A stretch of 64,000 nt of DNA from Puia sp. (GCA_031292515.1 JARLGZ010000068.1:78381-142380), one strand, 5' to 3'; positions 44,994 through 53,955 are shown, counted from the stretch's first letter. Program-made: numbers and translations. Notes: generated by a model not told the origin, from the letters alone.

Positions 44994-45029
44994 TGAGTAG
45001 TGAGTAGTGAGTAGTCATTACTCACTACT
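44994..45029. repeat. TGAGTAG tandem repeat ending in a perfect hairpin
   Basis: Three copies of TGAGTAG run from 44994 to 45014. AGTAGTGAGTA (45003-45013) pairs exactly with TACTCACTACT (45019-45029) over a 5-nt loop. It lies between the convergent receptor and ychF genes and may act as a two-way terminator, though it has no T-run. Confidence 0.75.
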
Positions 45030-46128
45030 AAACGTTGAAGCGGAAGTGCATGACGTCGCCGTCTTTTACAAGATATTCCTTGCCTTCGATGCGGAGCTTG
45101 CCGTTTTCGCGGCAGGCTGCTTCTGAGCCGTAGCGGATGAAGTCGTCGTAGGCGATCACCTCGGCTTTGATAAAGCCTTTTTCGAAGTCGGTGTGGATCA
45201 CACTGGCTGCCTGGGGAGCCTTCCAGCCGTTTTGGATCGTCCAGGCGCGGACTTCCTGCACCCCTGCCGTAAAATAGGTGGCGAGATTGAGGAGTTTGTA
45301 AGTAGAGCGGATGAGTTTGTTCAGGGCGGGTTCCTGCATCTTATATTCTTCCATGAACAGCTGTCTGTCCGCCGGGTCTTCGAGTTCGGCGATCTGTGAT
45401 TCGATGGAATTATTCATGACGATGACCTGGGCATTTTCGCCGGCTACCGCGGCTTTTAAAAGCTCGGAGAATTTATTGCCTGTATGCATCGATGCCTCAT
45501 CGACGTTTGCCACGTATAAGACCGGTTTGTCGGTCAGCAGGAAAAGGTCGGCAATGGCGGTCTTCTGTTCTTTGTCGAGTTGGAGTTCGCGGATGCTTCT
45601 GCCTTTTTCGAGATGCTCCTTGCATTTTTTCAGGACCTCATATTCGGCCTTGACTTTTACGTCGGCCGTTTTCAGCAGTTTCTCCGTTTTGCTGAATTTT
45701 CTTTCCACGCTATCCAGGTCCTTCAGCTGCAGTTCGGTGTCGATGATGTCCTTGTCGCCGACGGGGTTGATGGGGCCTTCGTCGCGCAGGATATTTTCAT
45801 CTTCAAAGCAGCGGATCACGTGGACGATGGCATCCACTTCCCGGATATTGGCCAGGAATTTGTTGCCCAGCCCTTCTCCCTTGCTGGCTCCTTTTACCAA
45901 TCCGGCGATATCCACGATTTCGATCTGCGTGGGTACGATCTTATTGGGTTTGACCAGGTCCGATAGTTTATAGAGCCGTTCGTCCGGGACATCTACCAGG
46001 CCGACATTCGGTTCGATGGTACAGAACCGGTAATTGCTGGCCTGTGCTTTGGCGCTGTTGCTGACTGCGTTGAACAAAGTCGATTTTCCCACATTCGGTA
46101 ATCCTACTATCCCTGCTTGTAAACCCAT
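45028..46128 (-). CDS. ychF: Ribosome-binding ATPase YchF
   Basis: The 366-residue Obg-family protein has the P-loop GLPNVGKSTLF near residue 8, and the nucleotide-specificity motif NVDE (NxxE) in place of the usual NKxD, which is the YchF feature that gives ATP preference. The C-terminal TGS-like domain ends in DVMHFRFNV. YchF associates with ribosomes and affects stress responses. The region between the receptor and ychF contains the hairpin repeat. A -7 element is present upstream. Confidence 0.95.
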   Translation of the reverse strand: MGLQAGIVGLPNVGKSTLFNAVSNSAKAQASNYRFCTIEPNVGLVDVPDERLYKLSDLVKPNKIVPTQIEIVDIAGLVKGASKGEGLGNKFLANIREVDAIVHVIRCFEDENILRDEGPINPVGDKDIIDTELQLKDLDSVERKFSKTEKLLKTADVKVKAEYEVLKKCKEHLEKGRSIRELQLDKEQKTAIADLFLLTDKPVLYVANVDEASMHTGNKFSELLKAAVAGENAQVIVMNNSIESQIAELEDPADRQLFMEEYKMQEPALNKLIRSTYKLLNLATYFTAGVQEVRAWTIQNGWKAPQAASVIHTDFEKGFIKAEVIAYDDFIRYGSEAACRENGKLRIEGKEYLVKDGDVMHFRFNV

Positions 46129-46145
46129 AATTTGATTTTGAGCCG

Positions 46146-46153
46146 CAAAGGTA
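46146..46153 (-). promoter_or_regulatory. -7 element for ychF
   Basis: The minus strand reads TACCTTTG (exact TAnnTTTG), 18 bp upstream of the ychF start. No TTG was found at -33. Confidence 0.45.
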
Positions 46154-46186
46154 AGGAATTCGGGTTTTAAGTCTTATTTTCATCGT

Positions 46187-47428
46187 ATGGCTTTGAATAT
46201 CATTTGGATCGCTTTTTTTCTCATCGCCTTTGTCGTGGCGCTTATCAGGCTGCTGGTCTTTGGGGACACGGACATTTTTCGGACGATCGTCGACGGGATC
46301 TTCGATTCGGCGAACACCAGCGTCCAGATTTCCATCGGTTTGATCGGGGTGATGGCTTTGTTTCTCGGCTTTATGAAGATAGGCGAGAAGGCGGGCGCCA
46401 TCAACTTCCTGTCCCGTATCATCGGTCCTTTTTTCGGGAAGCTCTTCCCGGAGGTGCCCAAAAACCACCCTTCTTTCGGGCATATGATCATGAATTTCTC
46501 GGCGAACCTGCTCGGTCTGGATAATGCCGCTACGCCCTTCGGGCTCAAAGCCATGCAAAGCCTGCAGGAGCTGAATCCGGACAAGGAGACGGCTTCCAAT
46601 GCCCAGATCATGTTTATGGTCCTGCATGCTTCGGGTCTTACGCTCATTCCCGTGGCCATCATTACGCAGCGGGTCGTGCTGAAATCCGCCGATCCCACGG
46701 CCATCTTCATCCCCTGTATGATTGCGACTTTTGCGGCGACGGTCGTGGCTATGACGGTGGTGGCCATCCGGCAGAAGATAAACCTGTTTCAGCCCGTCAT
46801 CCTCGCCTGGATCGGGGGCGTCAGTGCATTGATAGCCGCTATGATCGTTTATCTGCGGTTGCACCGGAATACCATCGAGACTTTTTCCAAAGTGGCGAGC
46901 AATGGGCTGATATTGCTGCTTTTTGTCGTCTTTATACTCGGCGCTCTCCGGAAAAAGGTGAGCGTATATGATACTTTTATCGAGGGTGCGCGGGAAGGTT
47001 TCGATATCGCGGTGAGGATCATACCCTATTTGGTGGGGATGCTGGTAGCGATCAGCGTCTTGCGCAGTTGCGGGGTATTTGACTACCTGGTGATGGGGCT
47101 GCGCGCTATTTTTGGCGCGCTGGGTCTCAATACGGATTTTGTGGCGGCTATCCCGACGGCTTTGATGAAACCGCTCAGCGGCAGCGGGGCCCGGGCCATG
47201 ATGATCTCCACGATGCAGCAATATGGTCCCGATTCTTTTCCGGGTCTTTTGTCCTGCGTGTTCAATGGGTCTTCGGACACTACATTTTATATTGTAGCCC
47301 TGTACTTCGGCTCGGTAGGTATCAAAAAGACCCGGTACGCGGTGCCTTCTGCTCTATTGGCCGACCTGGCGGGTATGATCACGGCCATTGCGGTGGCCTA
47401 TTTCTTCTTTCATCATGGCCAGGGCTGA
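46187..47428 (+). CDS. SpmA-SpmB fusion (nucleoside recognition domain protein)
   Basis: The multi-spanning membrane protein has 413 residues. The first half (MNFSANLLGLDNAATPFGLK, then FMVLHASGLTLIPV) matches SpmA and the second (ARIIPYLVG-type region reading VRIIPYLVGMLVAISVLR, and MKPLSGSGARAM) matches SpmB, both of the nucleoside-recognition (Gate) family. In spore formers these are separate proteins. The fusion is common in non-spore-forming Bacteroidota, where the function is unclear. It is divergent from ychF. Its stop codon lies in the first copy of a 12-bp repeat. Confidence 0.85.
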   Translation: MALNIIWIAFFLIAFVVALIRLLVFGDTDIFRTIVDGIFDSANTSVQISIGLIGVMALFLGFMKIGEKAGAINFLSRIIGPFFGKLFPEVPKNHPSFGHMIMNFSANLLGLDNAATPFGLKAMQSLQELNPDKETASNAQIMFMVLHASGLTLIPVAIITQRVVLKSADPTAIFIPCMIATFAATVVAMTVVAIRQKINLFQPVILAWIGGVSALIAAMIVYLRLHRNTIETFSKVASNGLILLLFVVFILGALRKKVSVYDTFIEGAREGFDIAVRIIPYLVGMLVAISVLRSCGVFDYLVMGLRAIFGALGLNTDFVAAIPTALMKPLSGSGARAMMISTMQQYGPDSFPGLLSCVFNGSSDTTFYIVALYFGSVGIKKTRYAVPSALLADLAGMITAIAVAYFFFHHGQG

Positions 47429-47461
47429 GTGGGCATAGGGGGCCGCCAAAGGGCTGAGTGG
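47421..47461. repeat. AGGGCTGAGTGG direct repeat
   Basis: The 12-mer occurs at 47421-47432 and again at 47450-47461 (period 29 bp). The first copy holds the TGA stop of the SpmA-SpmB gene (47426-47428). Confidence 0.75.
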
Positions 47462-47522
47462 ATAGGTGGATCCGAACCGGTAAAGGGAAGCTGACCCTGT
47501 TTTAAAATGCTGCCTGACGCCG

Positions 47523-47981
47523 CTATTTCAGGACAAACCTCGCCGTAAAGGCGAAGGCATCGGCGACAAAGTTTATACGGGGGATGATATCCAGTTCGGG
47601 TTTCCAGTCGAGCGAAATATTGATCGGCGCATTCTGGAATTTATAATCGAGACCGGTAATCCCTGTAGGTCCAAACCAGGTCGTGCCTCCCTCGAACCCG
47701 ATATAGCCGCCCGCGCCATAGAACCAGTTGAGGGCCGGAGTTGCGCCCACCAATTGATGTTTTTCATAGAGCGCCCCGATGCCGAAGCGATCTCCGAAGG
47801 AGATCAGTCCTTCCACCGCATCGCGGTCATTAAAAAAATGTTTTATGGAAATCGAGTTGTTCAGCGTAGGGGCGGCGCTGCTGAGCCGGATGCCGATCGC
47901 GGTATTGTAATCCTGGGCCTGCGACTGGTAAGAAAGGGCGATCACAAGGATCGTCATCAAACAGCGGGTCGTATTACGCAT
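47523..47981 (-). CDS. Small outer-membrane beta-barrel-like protein
   Basis: From the ATG at 47981 the protein has 152 residues: a signal peptide ending near SQAQDYN, then amphipathic strands with alternating hydrophobic and aromatic residues (IGIRLSSAAP, LISFGDRFGIGALYE, LNWFYGAGGYIGFEG). The C-terminus ends AFAFTARFVLK. This pattern fits a small barrel of the outer membrane, about 150 residues. I do not recognise a specific family. A start at 47990 is also possible. It is downstream of the OstA-like gene on the same strand, separated by 118 bp, and may be part of the same envelope set. Confidence 0.6.
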   Translation of the reverse strand: MRNTTRCLMTILVIALSYQSQAQDYNTAIGIRLSSAAPTLNNSISIKHFFNDRDAVEGLISFGDRFGIGALYEKHQLVGATPALNWFYGAGGYIGFEGGTTWFGPTGITGLDYKFQNAPINISLDWKPELDIIPRINFVADAFAFTARFVLK

Positions 47982-48099
47982 ATTAAACATTTATGCGTTG
48001 GAACGAAAAAAAGGGCAAAGTATTAAACGGCAATTGTTAGAGAAACCCTAATGTTTACTTTGCTTACCGGCCCGCTATGGGTCGGTTACCGCTCAACTG

Positions 48100-50571
48100 T
48101 CAATGGGTCTTGCCGGAGGCTCCGGTTGGGGCAGGCGCCAGGGCGGGTGTCGGAATGGGTGTCTGGGCCGGGGACGACGGCACGGGCGTGTTGGCCGATG
48201 ACGAGGATAGTGTCGGCGGATTATTCGATGTCTTCCCGGTTTGGGCCGTCCTGGTTGCGGCGTGAGTGGTATCCGGGGTAGTGATATCAAAGCTGTCATC
48301 CATCTTCCTGGATCTGCGGGAGGGGGGATCTTCGAACAGTTCGTATTTTGTCTTGGGCCTTATTTCGTCGAGCCATTTGAAATTGCGCAGGCGCATGTCT
48401 TCGAAGTTCACTCTTCTGATCGGGTACATGGTACCCGTCACATCATTGCGCAGGACGACCTTATTCAGTTTTTTCTCTGCCCAGATCATATCGATGATAT
48501 CGGCCGTGGCCCTGTTGACGCCTACGAGGGCCTGGTTGTCATCCCGTGTATAGTAGATACTTTCGGCGTTTCCCTTGGCCCGCATATAGTCGATGGCTCC
48601 GTTCTTGAAGAAGCCATTGAGGGTGATCCCCTTCAGCTGGTTGTAGAGGGGATTTTCTGCTTTGTTCACGGCCAGGGCGTTCTCGAAAACGTATAGCCGG
48701 TCGGCTTTTTTGTTTTTTGTAAACAGGAACATGGTGTCGCCTGTGACCTGGTATCCTCCGTTGCCCCAGGCTATGGGGTCTGTGAAAAGCCGGAAAATGG
48801 AGTCTTTTCCGGAATACCAGAGACTGTCACAAACGGCCTGCAGTGAATCGGAGTAGATCCGGACATGGTGATAGGCCTGCAGAAAACGCAGGGTGCTGTC
48901 TTTTGGATCTTTGTCGGTGCTGAGATCGGGTTCTTCTCCGCGAAGGCCGTAGGAGGCCGCTTTTTTGGCTGCCTGCAGGGAGTCTTTGATCCTGTGGGTA
49001 AGCAGGGTGTCGGCTTCCGCTCTTGCGGAGACCGCGCCGGCTTTCCGGATTGCCAGCAGGCTATCGGCGGTACGCAGGGCGAGCAGGGTGTCGGATCTTC
49101 CCGGGTGTCTTAATCTGCCGCTCACCCGGGTCGACAGGGAGTCGATCATCTTCGAGGCCACTGTCGAGTCGACGCTTCTCGATGATACGATCGAGTCGGT
49201 CAGCTTTCGGGCCTGCAAAGGGGTTACTCCGGGCGGCAGCACCTGCGCCGCCTTTGCGATCTGCAGTTGTGCTTGCGCCTTCAGGGAGTCGATATAGAGC
49301 TGTTCTGATTTTGCAGCCGATGTGTTGGAGCCCCGGGGTTTTTCCAGTATCGGACCGGTATATTGCCTGTTCGCCGGCAGCGAGTCCCGGCCTGATCTTT
49401 TGGCGAGAGAGCTGTCGGCGATCGATAAATTGATATGCGTCGAATCCAGCCGGGGGTGTCCCCCTTCCAGCAGGGTATCCGCGTTGGCGAGGGCCAGCAG
49501 CGAGTCGGCGGTCTTTTTGGCGGCGAGGGAATCCGAAATCCTTTGGTCGACTGCCAGGTCGGGACGGGTGGACTGTAGTTTCTCCCAATCGGAGAGAAGA
49601 CCCGAGAACAGGGTATCTGCCGCGATATAGATGGAGTCCTGGTCCTGTTTGAGGATCATCAGCGGTCGCAGCGTAGCGAGGAGGGTCTGTTTTTTCTTAT
49701 TCGACTCCAACCGGTTGGCGATGATCACCGCTCCCTGGGCGGTATCTTTATAAACGGCGTTCCCGGTTGCGATGCTGATCCCGGTACTGTCGTCTGCTAT
49801 GATATTATCCGCGGTGACCTTCTGTGAGCCGTCGACTACGGTTGCCCGTTTGCCGAATTGCGCTCTTTTGTTCCTCAGGTCATAGAATCCTTCCCGGGTG
49901 CGGACGGACCGGTGGGTGCTGTCCCGGAATACGATATCGGTCCAGGTGATAAAGGTGGAGATCTGTGTCTGGGTGTTATAGAGCAGGGAATCCGTGGCCA
50001 GGTCGTATTGAGGGTCCCGGAGGATGACGTTCTTTTTAAAATAGACGTCTTTCGTATCCGCGTAATAGACGCCTTGCTGGCTGGTGAGCACGGATCCGTT
50101 GTTGAGCACTTTGCCACCGTTGTCGTAGGTGCCCATCCGCATGTTCATGTCGTAGTGGAGTTCTTCGGTCGTCAGGACGCCTTTCCCATCGGTGAGTTTC
50201 ACCTTTTTCCGGAAGTCGACGAGTTTTTTGTCGACGAAATATTTCATGTAATCGGAGTAGATATTGAGCGAGTCTTTGTCGTTGATATGGACATTGCCAA
50301 AAGATTCGATGATGTTCTCCTTCTGGTTGATGACCATACTGTCGCAGTCTATCAGGGTCTGGTCCTGCTGCAGTTCGACATGGCCTACCAGGTAGATCAT
50401 TTCCGTCGCGGAATCCACTTTTACATACCGGTAGCTATCGGCTTTTTTTATGAAGACGATGCTTACCGAGTCGCTGGTGGGCGAACGAAAGGGGATGCTC
50501 GTCTGCGAAAATGCCTGTTCGGATACAAGACAGCACAAGAGGCTGAAGACAGCCAATGCAATTCTCTTCAT
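48100..50571 (-). CDS. OstA/LptA-like protein with long Asp-Ser-Leu-rich insert
   Basis: Starting at 50571 (MKRIALAVFSLLC), the 823-residue protein has a signal peptide and an OstA_N/LptA-like beta-jellyroll region (VDSATEMIYLVGHVELQQD, then VHINDKDSLNIYSDYMKYF and later). A low-complexity segment, about residues 330-560, is full of DSL and DSLLA motifs. OstA-like strands then resume (YHHVRIYSDSLQAVCDSLWY). The tail is Pro/Ser/Thr-rich. LptA forms the periplasmic bridge for lipopolysaccharide. The gene directly follows the MCE-protein gene (1-bp gap), consistent with joint function, and LptD is encoded nearby. Confidence 0.75.
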   Translation of the reverse strand: MKRIALAVFSLLCCLVSEQAFSQTSIPFRSPTSDSVSIVFIKKADSYRYVKVDSATEMIYLVGHVELQQDQTLIDCDSMVINQKENIIESFGNVHINDKDSLNIYSDYMKYFVDKKLVDFRKKVKLTDGKGVLTTEELHYDMNMRMGTYDNGGKVLNNGSVLTSQQGVYYADTKDVYFKKNVILRDPQYDLATDSLLYNTQTQISTFITWTDIVFRDSTHRSVRTREGFYDLRNKRAQFGKRATVVDGSQKVTADNIIADDSTGISIATGNAVYKDTAQGAVIIANRLESNKKKQTLLATLRPLMILKQDQDSIYIAADTLFSGLLSDWEKLQSTRPDLAVDQRISDSLAAKKTADSLLALANADTLLEGGHPRLDSTHINLSIADSSLAKRSGRDSLPANRQYTGPILEKPRGSNTSAAKSEQLYIDSLKAQAQLQIAKAAQVLPPGVTPLQARKLTDSIVSSRSVDSTVASKMIDSLSTRVSGRLRHPGRSDTLLALRTADSLLAIRKAGAVSARAEADTLLTHRIKDSLQAAKKAASYGLRGEEPDLSTDKDPKDSTLRFLQAYHHVRIYSDSLQAVCDSLWYSGKDSIFRLFTDPIAWGNGGYQVTGDTMFLFTKNKKADRLYVFENALAVNKAENPLYNQLKGITLNGFFKNGAIDYMRAKGNAESIYYTRDDNQALVGVNRATADIIDMIWAEKKLNKVVLRNDVTGTMYPIRRVNFEDMRLRNFKWLDEIRPKTKYELFEDPPSRRSRKMDDSFDITTPDTTHAATRTAQTGKTSNNPPTLSSSSANTPVPSSPAQTPIPTPALAPAPTGASGKTH

Positions 50572-50572
50572 T

Positions 50573-51568
50573 TTATTGATTGCCCGGTTTTGACAAGGAA
50601 TCATTCAGCGGCGCGGTAAGGGGGCCGGTCTTGTCTTTTCTTCCAAAAACGGAGACGTTCACATAGCGTTTGGGGTGTACGCGGAAGTCATCGAGCAGGA
50701 TATTGAGGCTGCGGGTGCTGCTTTCCAGGTTCTGATAGAGCTTTCGGTCATTCAGCATCAGGCCCAACGAGCCATTCGTACTGTTCATCTTCGCGATGAC
50801 GCCTTTCAGGTCGTTCATGGTCGACCGCAGGGTCTCTATGGTCTCCTCGATTTTGGCATTGGCCAGTTTGGAGGTTGCCGTTTCTACGTTTTGCAGGGTC
50901 TTGTTGACCTGGTCGTTGTTTTTTGCGAGGTTGCCTGTGAACGAGTTTACATTCTTCAGCGACTGGCTGAGGGCGCCGGTCTCCGCGTTGAGCATGGATT
51001 GGAGGGAGGCGGATGAGGTAGCCAGGTTGGCGACGATCGTGCTGAAGTTATTTTTCAGCCGGGGATCGAACATGCCGCCGATCACCTGGGTCAGCGAATC
51101 GAGGGATTCCAGCGTTCCTCCCAGCCTTACGAGCACGGGGTTGATGCTGGCCTGGACCTGTGATACCAGGTTGGGTTTTTCCCGGGTGGAGAGCGTGTCC
51201 CCGTCATTCAGCAGATCGGGGCTGTCTCCTTTGTCGATCTGTATGAAGGACGCGCTGATCAACCCGGAGTTGATCATGCCCATTGAGTTTTTGGGGATGT
51301 TCACCCGGCTTTTGAGCGTGATCGTCACGATGATTCCGCCTTTCAGGTCTTTGTCGGCGGCGTTGATAGCGGATACCGAGCCAATCTGCAGGCCGTTGAT
51401 CTTAACGGCATTCGATATTTCCATGCCTTCGACATTGTTGAATACGGCATAGATTTTCTTGCTGTGCTCGAAAAGACTGCTCCCTTTTAGAAAGTTGAAG
51501 CCGAGTATCAGGCCGACAATGGCGGCTACTGCCAGTACGCCGATCTTTGTTTCATTTGCGATTTTCAT
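50573..51568 (-). CDS. MlaD/MCE-domain lipid transport protein
   Basis: This 331-residue protein has one N-terminal membrane helix (residues 8-24) and an MCE domain (VFNNVEGMEISNAVKINGLQ and IGSVSAINAAD). A helical tail, probably coiled-coil, holds repeats such as NLATSSASLQSML and LQNVETATSKLANAKIEE. MlaD-type proteins form hexameric channels that carry lipids between membranes. No mlaE/F permease/ATPase lies adjacent. The stop (TAA) is followed by one base and the ATG of the OstA-like gene, showing close coupling. A -7 element lies 20 bp upstream of the start. Confidence 0.85.
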   Translation of the reverse strand: MKIANETKIGVLAVAAIVGLILGFNFLKGSSLFEHSKKIYAVFNNVEGMEISNAVKINGLQIGSVSAINAADKDLKGGIIVTITLKSRVNIPKNSMGMINSGLISASFIQIDKGDSPDLLNDGDTLSTREKPNLVSQVQASINPVLVRLGGTLESLDSLTQVIGGMFDPRLKNNFSTIVANLATSSASLQSMLNAETGALSQSLKNVNSFTGNLAKNNDQVNKTLQNVETATSKLANAKIEETIETLRSTMNDLKGVIAKMNSTNGSLGLMLNDRKLYQNLESSTRSLNILLDDFRVHPKRYVNVSVFGRKDKTGPLTAPLNDSLSKPGNQ

Positions 51569-51587
51569 CCGTATTCGTTAAGATTAG

Positions 51588-51595
51588 CAAATGTA
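51588..51595 (-). promoter_or_regulatory. -7 element for the MCE-OstA unit
   Basis: The minus strand reads TACATTTG (exact TAnnTTTG), 20 bp upstream of the MCE gene start at 51568. It suggests that MCE and OstA are read separately from the amidases. Confidence 0.45.
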
Positions 51596-51672
51596 GGGAA
51601 ATTGCGCAGGAGTATCCCTTAAACGAAGTTAAAGTAATACATGCGGGTAAGGCTACTTGGGCGCAGGTCCGG

Positions 51673-52671
51673 CTATTTTGGCTGGGCCGGGGTCGCCGAA
51701 GAATCCGGGGATGTGTCCCCCTGGGGAGCGCCTCCTCCCAGCATCGTATTATATTGTTTCAGTGCGTTCAGGATATTGCGTGTGACTTCGTCCTGTCCCT
51801 CTTCGCTATTGAGGTATTTTTCTTCTTCGACGTTGGAGAGGAACCCGGTCTCGATCAGGACGCTGGGCATGCCCGTCGCCTGCAGTACACGAATGCCGAC
51901 GTCCCGCTGCTGGACGCCTTCGCTTACGCGGCCGGACTTGATGAACTCTTCGTTTACCAGGCTGGCGAAGAGGGTGCTGTTGTCAAAAAACTTCTTCTCG
52001 TAGAGGCGGGTCCGCATTTTTGCTTCGGGGGAGTTCATGTCGAAGGCGGCACTGTCACCTGTCTGGCTTTCCCCGGAGCTATCGGAGACTTCCCCTTCTC
52101 CTCTCTCGCTGATGGCTTGCCCCTTAAAACCGCTGCGGTCGGCCTTCCAGACAAAGACGGTCGTTCCCTTCCGGTTGTGTTGTCCGGGATAGCTCTCATA
52201 GATGGGCACGCGGTGTCTTCTCCTGCCTTTGCCGACATATTTATGACCGATGACCTTATGAACGGTGAAGGGGCCGGCGGGGTGTCCATCGTTGTCGCAA
52301 TGGATGGCGATAAACAGGTCTCCCTTGGATTTATTGGCGAGTTCCGCGCGATAGTTCAGGCCTGCCGCAAGCGTAGGCATATTGCCGGGCATGATATCCG
52401 TGGTGCGGGTATAGATGACTTTTACATCCGGGTAGGCCTCTTCGATGGCTTTGCCCAATTTGAGGGAGATGGCCAGCGCCACGTCGGCCTCTTTCGAGAA
52501 CAGGCCCTTGGTCCCGGTGTCGAAACCTCCGTGACCGGGATCGATGATAACGGTGCGTAGCCGGGCCTTTTTTCCGGCGGGCGTATGGGGGGTAACACTA
52601 TCAAATGAAGAGACAAAACAGCAAATTCCGCATAGTAGTAATAAGGCCATCCTCTTTTTCTTCATACTCAT
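51673..52671 (-). CDS. N-acetylmuramoyl-L-alanine amidase (AmiC type), copy 1
   Basis: The 332-residue Amidase_3 enzyme cleaves the bond between N-acetylmuramic acid and the peptide stem in the periplasm. A signal peptide precedes VIIDPGHGGFDTGTKG (zinc-binding His and Glu region), then SIHCD-type motif as LFIAIHCDNDGH, and MPSVLIETGFLSNVEEEKYL (second Glu). A variable acidic insert (about residues 180-215) separates the halves. It is similar in order and spacing to the next gene upstream, so the two are tandem paralogues. The last 25 residues are Pro/Ser-rich. Confidence 0.9.
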   Translation of the reverse strand: MSMKKKRMALLLLCGICCFVSSFDSVTPHTPAGKKARLRTVIIDPGHGGFDTGTKGLFSKEADVALAISLKLGKAIEEAYPDVKVIYTRTTDIMPGNMPTLAAGLNYRAELANKSKGDLFIAIHCDNDGHPAGPFTVHKVIGHKYVGKGRRRHRVPIYESYPGQHNRKGTTVFVWKADRSGFKGQAISERGEGEVSDSSGESQTGDSAAFDMNSPEAKMRTRLYEKKFFDNSTLFASLVNEEFIKSGRVSEGVQQRDVGIRVLQATGMPSVLIETGFLSNVEEEKYLNSEEGQDEVTRNILNALKQYNTMLGGGAPQGDTSPDSSATPAQPK

Positions 52672-52717
52672 TCTGTTTTTTTATGGGTTAGCAGGCTGTT
52701 TTCAGGAGGCTGTCCGG

Positions 52718-53782
52718 CTATTGGCCCCGGGCCGGCATCGCGGAAGAGTCCTTTGCCGGGCTGTCCTGACCGGAGCCTCCCGCCAGCATTTCCTGGTATC
52801 GTTTCAGCGCGCTGACAATGTTTTCGACGATCTCGTTCTGTCCCTGGTCGCTGTTCAGGTATTCTTCCTCTTCTTTGTTGGTGACAAAGCCCGTCTCTAT
52901 CAGGATACTGGGCATTGCCGTAGCCTGGAGCACCCAGATGCCTTTATAGTTGCGTTGCATGACACCCCAGACGCCCTGCCTGCCAGCTTTTTGAAATTCG
53001 TCTTCCACCAGGGAAGCCAGGGAAAAACTGTTGGCAAAATACTTCTTTTCATATAGCTGGGCCCTGATCTTTGCTTCCGGGGAGGTCAGGTCCAGTATAT
53101 TCGTACTGTCCGCTATTTTCTCCGCCCCTTCGTTTTCTCCGCCCCCTTCCTCTTCTTTTCCATTCCCTTCGTTGATGATGCTGCTCTTCGATCCGGTCCG
53201 GTCGGCGGCCCAAATAAAGGTGTGCGTGCCGGTAACCATATTCTTTACCCAATAGGACTCATAAATGGGGGCATTGATGATTTTCTTCCGTTTTTTCCTG
53301 CCCACATAAACCGTTTTCTTTTTGTGCCCGATGACCCTTTTGGCATAATAGCCTCCGGCGGGCGCGTCGGTCGCATCGCAATGGATGCTTATAAAGAGAT
53401 CGCCTTTTGCTTTATTGGCCATGTCCGCGCGTAGCCGCAGGGCGCGGTGAATATCGTCCAGGTTTCCCGGCAAGACATCGGAAGTGCGGGTATACACCAC
53501 TTTGAGACCGGGGAACCTGCTCTGTATGGCTTTGCCCAATTTGAGTGTAATGTCCAGGGCTATGTCGGCTTCGTGGGAGATCAGACCCGAGGCGCCGGGG
53601 TCGATGCCTCCATGTCCTGCGTCCAGGATGATGGTACGCAATACGGCTCTCTGATCGGGCGCAGGCGGTGGCCCCGTGACGATCGACGGCACAGCGACGA
53701 TGGGCAGCCTGTTAAAAGAAGTGGCAGCGCATATAACGATTGCGAGAAAAAACACGGCTGCCATCTTTTTCATCATACTCAT
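52718..53782 (-). CDS. N-acetylmuramoyl-L-alanine amidase (AmiC type), copy 2
   Basis: This 354-residue amidase has a signal peptide, ILDAGHGGIDPGASG with the first zinc ligands, LFISIHCDATDAPAGG with the conserved histidine, and MPSILIETGFVTNKEEEEYL with the catalytic Glu. An acid-rich insert (about residues 205-230, with runs of Glu and Gly) is longer than in copy 1. The two copies share gene order and ends (DSSAMPAR-like and DSSATPAQ tails), indicating a tandem duplication with divergence. They may act on different septal or lateral substrates. It is divergent from lptD. Confidence 0.9.
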   Translation of the reverse strand: MSMMKKMAAVFFLAIVICAATSFNRLPIVAVPSIVTGPPPAPDQRAVLRTIILDAGHGGIDPGASGLISHEADIALDITLKLGKAIQSRFPGLKVVYTRTSDVLPGNLDDIHRALRLRADMANKAKGDLFISIHCDATDAPAGGYYAKRVIGHKKKTVYVGRKKRKKIINAPIYESYWVKNMVTGTHTFIWAADRTGSKSSIINEGNGKEEEGGGENEGAEKIADSTNILDLTSPEAKIRAQLYEKKYFANSFSLASLVEDEFQKAGRQGVWGVMQRNYKGIWVLQATAMPSILIETGFVTNKEEEEYLNSDQGQNEIVENIVSALKRYQEMLAGGSGQDSPAKDSSAMPARGQ

Positions 53783-53835
53783 TATATTTTAACGGGTTAG
53801 CATGAATCTTCACAAAATCTTAAAGCCTGAATGTC

Positions 53836-53843
53836 TACATTTG
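53836..53843 (+). promoter_or_regulatory. -7 element for lptD
   Basis: TACATTTG is an exact TAnnTTTG match, 112 bp before the preferred lptD start at 53956. No TTG was found at -33. Confidence 0.35.
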
Positions 53844-53955
53844 CCCCATCCCGGAAAGGCTGGGCGGGTGATCCCGATTTTTTAATGAACGAATAGTATT
53901 TACCTTGCGTACTTAACTTATTACACCGGGGAGCTATTCGTTGTTTTATAAAAAT

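Noticed and set aside
45968..47221. 417-codon minus-strand frame opposite SpmAB
   Set aside because: The plus-strand SpmA-SpmB protein has clear family motifs; the antisense frame is low-complexity, basic and Asp/His-rich, as expected for a shadow frame.
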